Shown piece after piece: positions 63,559-64,000 of a stretch of DNA of 64,000 nucleotides. The notes below the pieces were generated by a model, which saw nothing but the letters and a program-made list of their open reading frames with translations, was not told where the DNA came from and did no database searches. The translations under genes and the position numbers were made by a program. The stretch's first letter is position 1; the number at the start of each line of letters is the position of its first letter. Location of the stretch: the NCBI RefSeq assembly GCF_000003815.2, contig NC_049997.1, forward strand, positions 1,945,199-2,009,198, written 5' to 3'. Origin of the DNA: Branchiostoma floridae. Its lineage: Eukaryota; Chordata; Leptocardii; Amphioxiformes; Branchiostomatidae.

Positions 63559-63725
63559 TTAATGACCCGGCCCGAGGTGTATATGGTGTCATAACGCCTG
63601 GTCCTTTGCTATAACCACCGAATAAAACCACCGAGGGAGCGAAGCGAACGAGGAGGTTTTATGAGGTGTTTATAGCAAAGGACCAGGCGTTATGACACCA
63701 TATATACCGAGGATCGGGTCGTTAA
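63559..63725. mobile_element. TTAA-flanked hairpin MITE (piggyBac-like target)
   Basis: TTAA at 63559-63562 and 63722-63725 border inverted arms of about 50 bases: ATATGGTGTCATAACGCCTG opposite CAGGCGTTATGACACCATAT, continuing through GTCCTTTGCTATAA / TTATAGCAAAGGAC. The loop holds ACCACCGAGGGAGCGAAGCG. TTAA duplications are the hallmark of piggyBac-type transposition. No transposase is present. Confidence 0.8.
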
Positions 63726-64000
63726 TCACACTATTAGCCTATATGATAAGCACAATGACCGCTATGATACGACACTGGCGAAAATACTGGTAAAAATCTG
63801 CATTGGAGCAATCATTTAGTAAATATCACATAGTGGACTTAGAAAGCATCTCAAAGCCATCGGCACATCCTGGCTTGATTTACATTTGTAACCGGAACAG
63901 GCAATGGAAATCTATTCAGGGTACTTATGGATAACAAGATCGACTCATATTCGGGCCACCTAAAGAAGGCCAACCAATTTAGCGCCGCCCCCCATTACAT

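Larger units (their letters stand above)
62632..64000 (+). other. RFX4 intron 10, start
   Basis: Runs off the window. It contains a degenerate repeat (62819-63260) and the hairpin MITE at 63559-63725. The next RFX4 exon was searched for by motif and not seen. Confidence 0.8.

Noticed and set aside
1-64000. A novel multi-gene defence or metabolic system
   Set aside because: Apart from RFX4, all recognisable coding sequence belongs to known transposable-element classes; no set of unknown genes in conserved order is visible.

Overview
This is eukaryotic, intron-rich, repeat-dense DNA. It is most consistent with an invertebrate chordate, probably amphioxus (Branchiostoma). The reasons are a spliced gene very close to vertebrate RFX4, long introns, and a mixed repeat load: L1/Tx1-like, CR1/Jockey-like, Penelope-like and DIRS-like retroelements, tRNA-derived SINEs, Helitron-like elements and many foldback MITEs. 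The species call is inference. There is no operon, CRISPR array or other prokaryotic feature.

The only host gene I can support is one plus-strand gene that spans nearly the whole window: an RFX4 orthologue (RFX-family winged-helix transcription factor). Ten coding exons were found by reading splice sites and translating across them: 2369-2483, 8067-8127, 30438-30561, 44277-44338, 46478-46561, 51279-51315, 52009-52185, 55518-55681, 55839-55939 and 62573-62631. They join in frame into 328 residues: an N-terminal segment, the complete RFX DNA-binding domain, and the first part of the dimerisation region. The last exon ends at a donor site, so the rest of the gene lies beyond base 64000.

Region by region: 1-2302 is upstream sequence with small MITEs. 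Intron 1 (2484-8066) holds a foldback element and a tRNA-derived SINE. Intron 2 (8128-30437) holds a nested pair of inverted MITEs, three Helitron-like octamer-rich repeats, a 1.4-kb G-rich foldback, a 5S-rRNA-like sequence and a CR1-like LINE tail. Intron 3 (30562-44276) holds a nearly complete 5.7-kb L1/Tx1-like retrotransposon in antisense with a perfect 16-bp target-site duplication. Intron 5 (46562-51278) holds a DIRS-like gag relic and a Penelope-like reverse transcriptase relic. Intron 7 (52186-55517) holds a 100-base assembly gap, SINEs and a nested-palindrome foldback. Intron 9 (55940-62572) holds a 256-bp tandem array and a decayed LINE. A TTAA-flanked foldback MITE lies near the right end.

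I found no evidence of a novel multi-gene system. The observations most worth checking are the transcript-orientation 5' end of the L1-like element, which starts with a YY1-like motif; the octamer arrays carried by the Helitron-like repeats; the nested-palindrome foldbacks; and an X-box-like site in intron 2 of an RFX gene.
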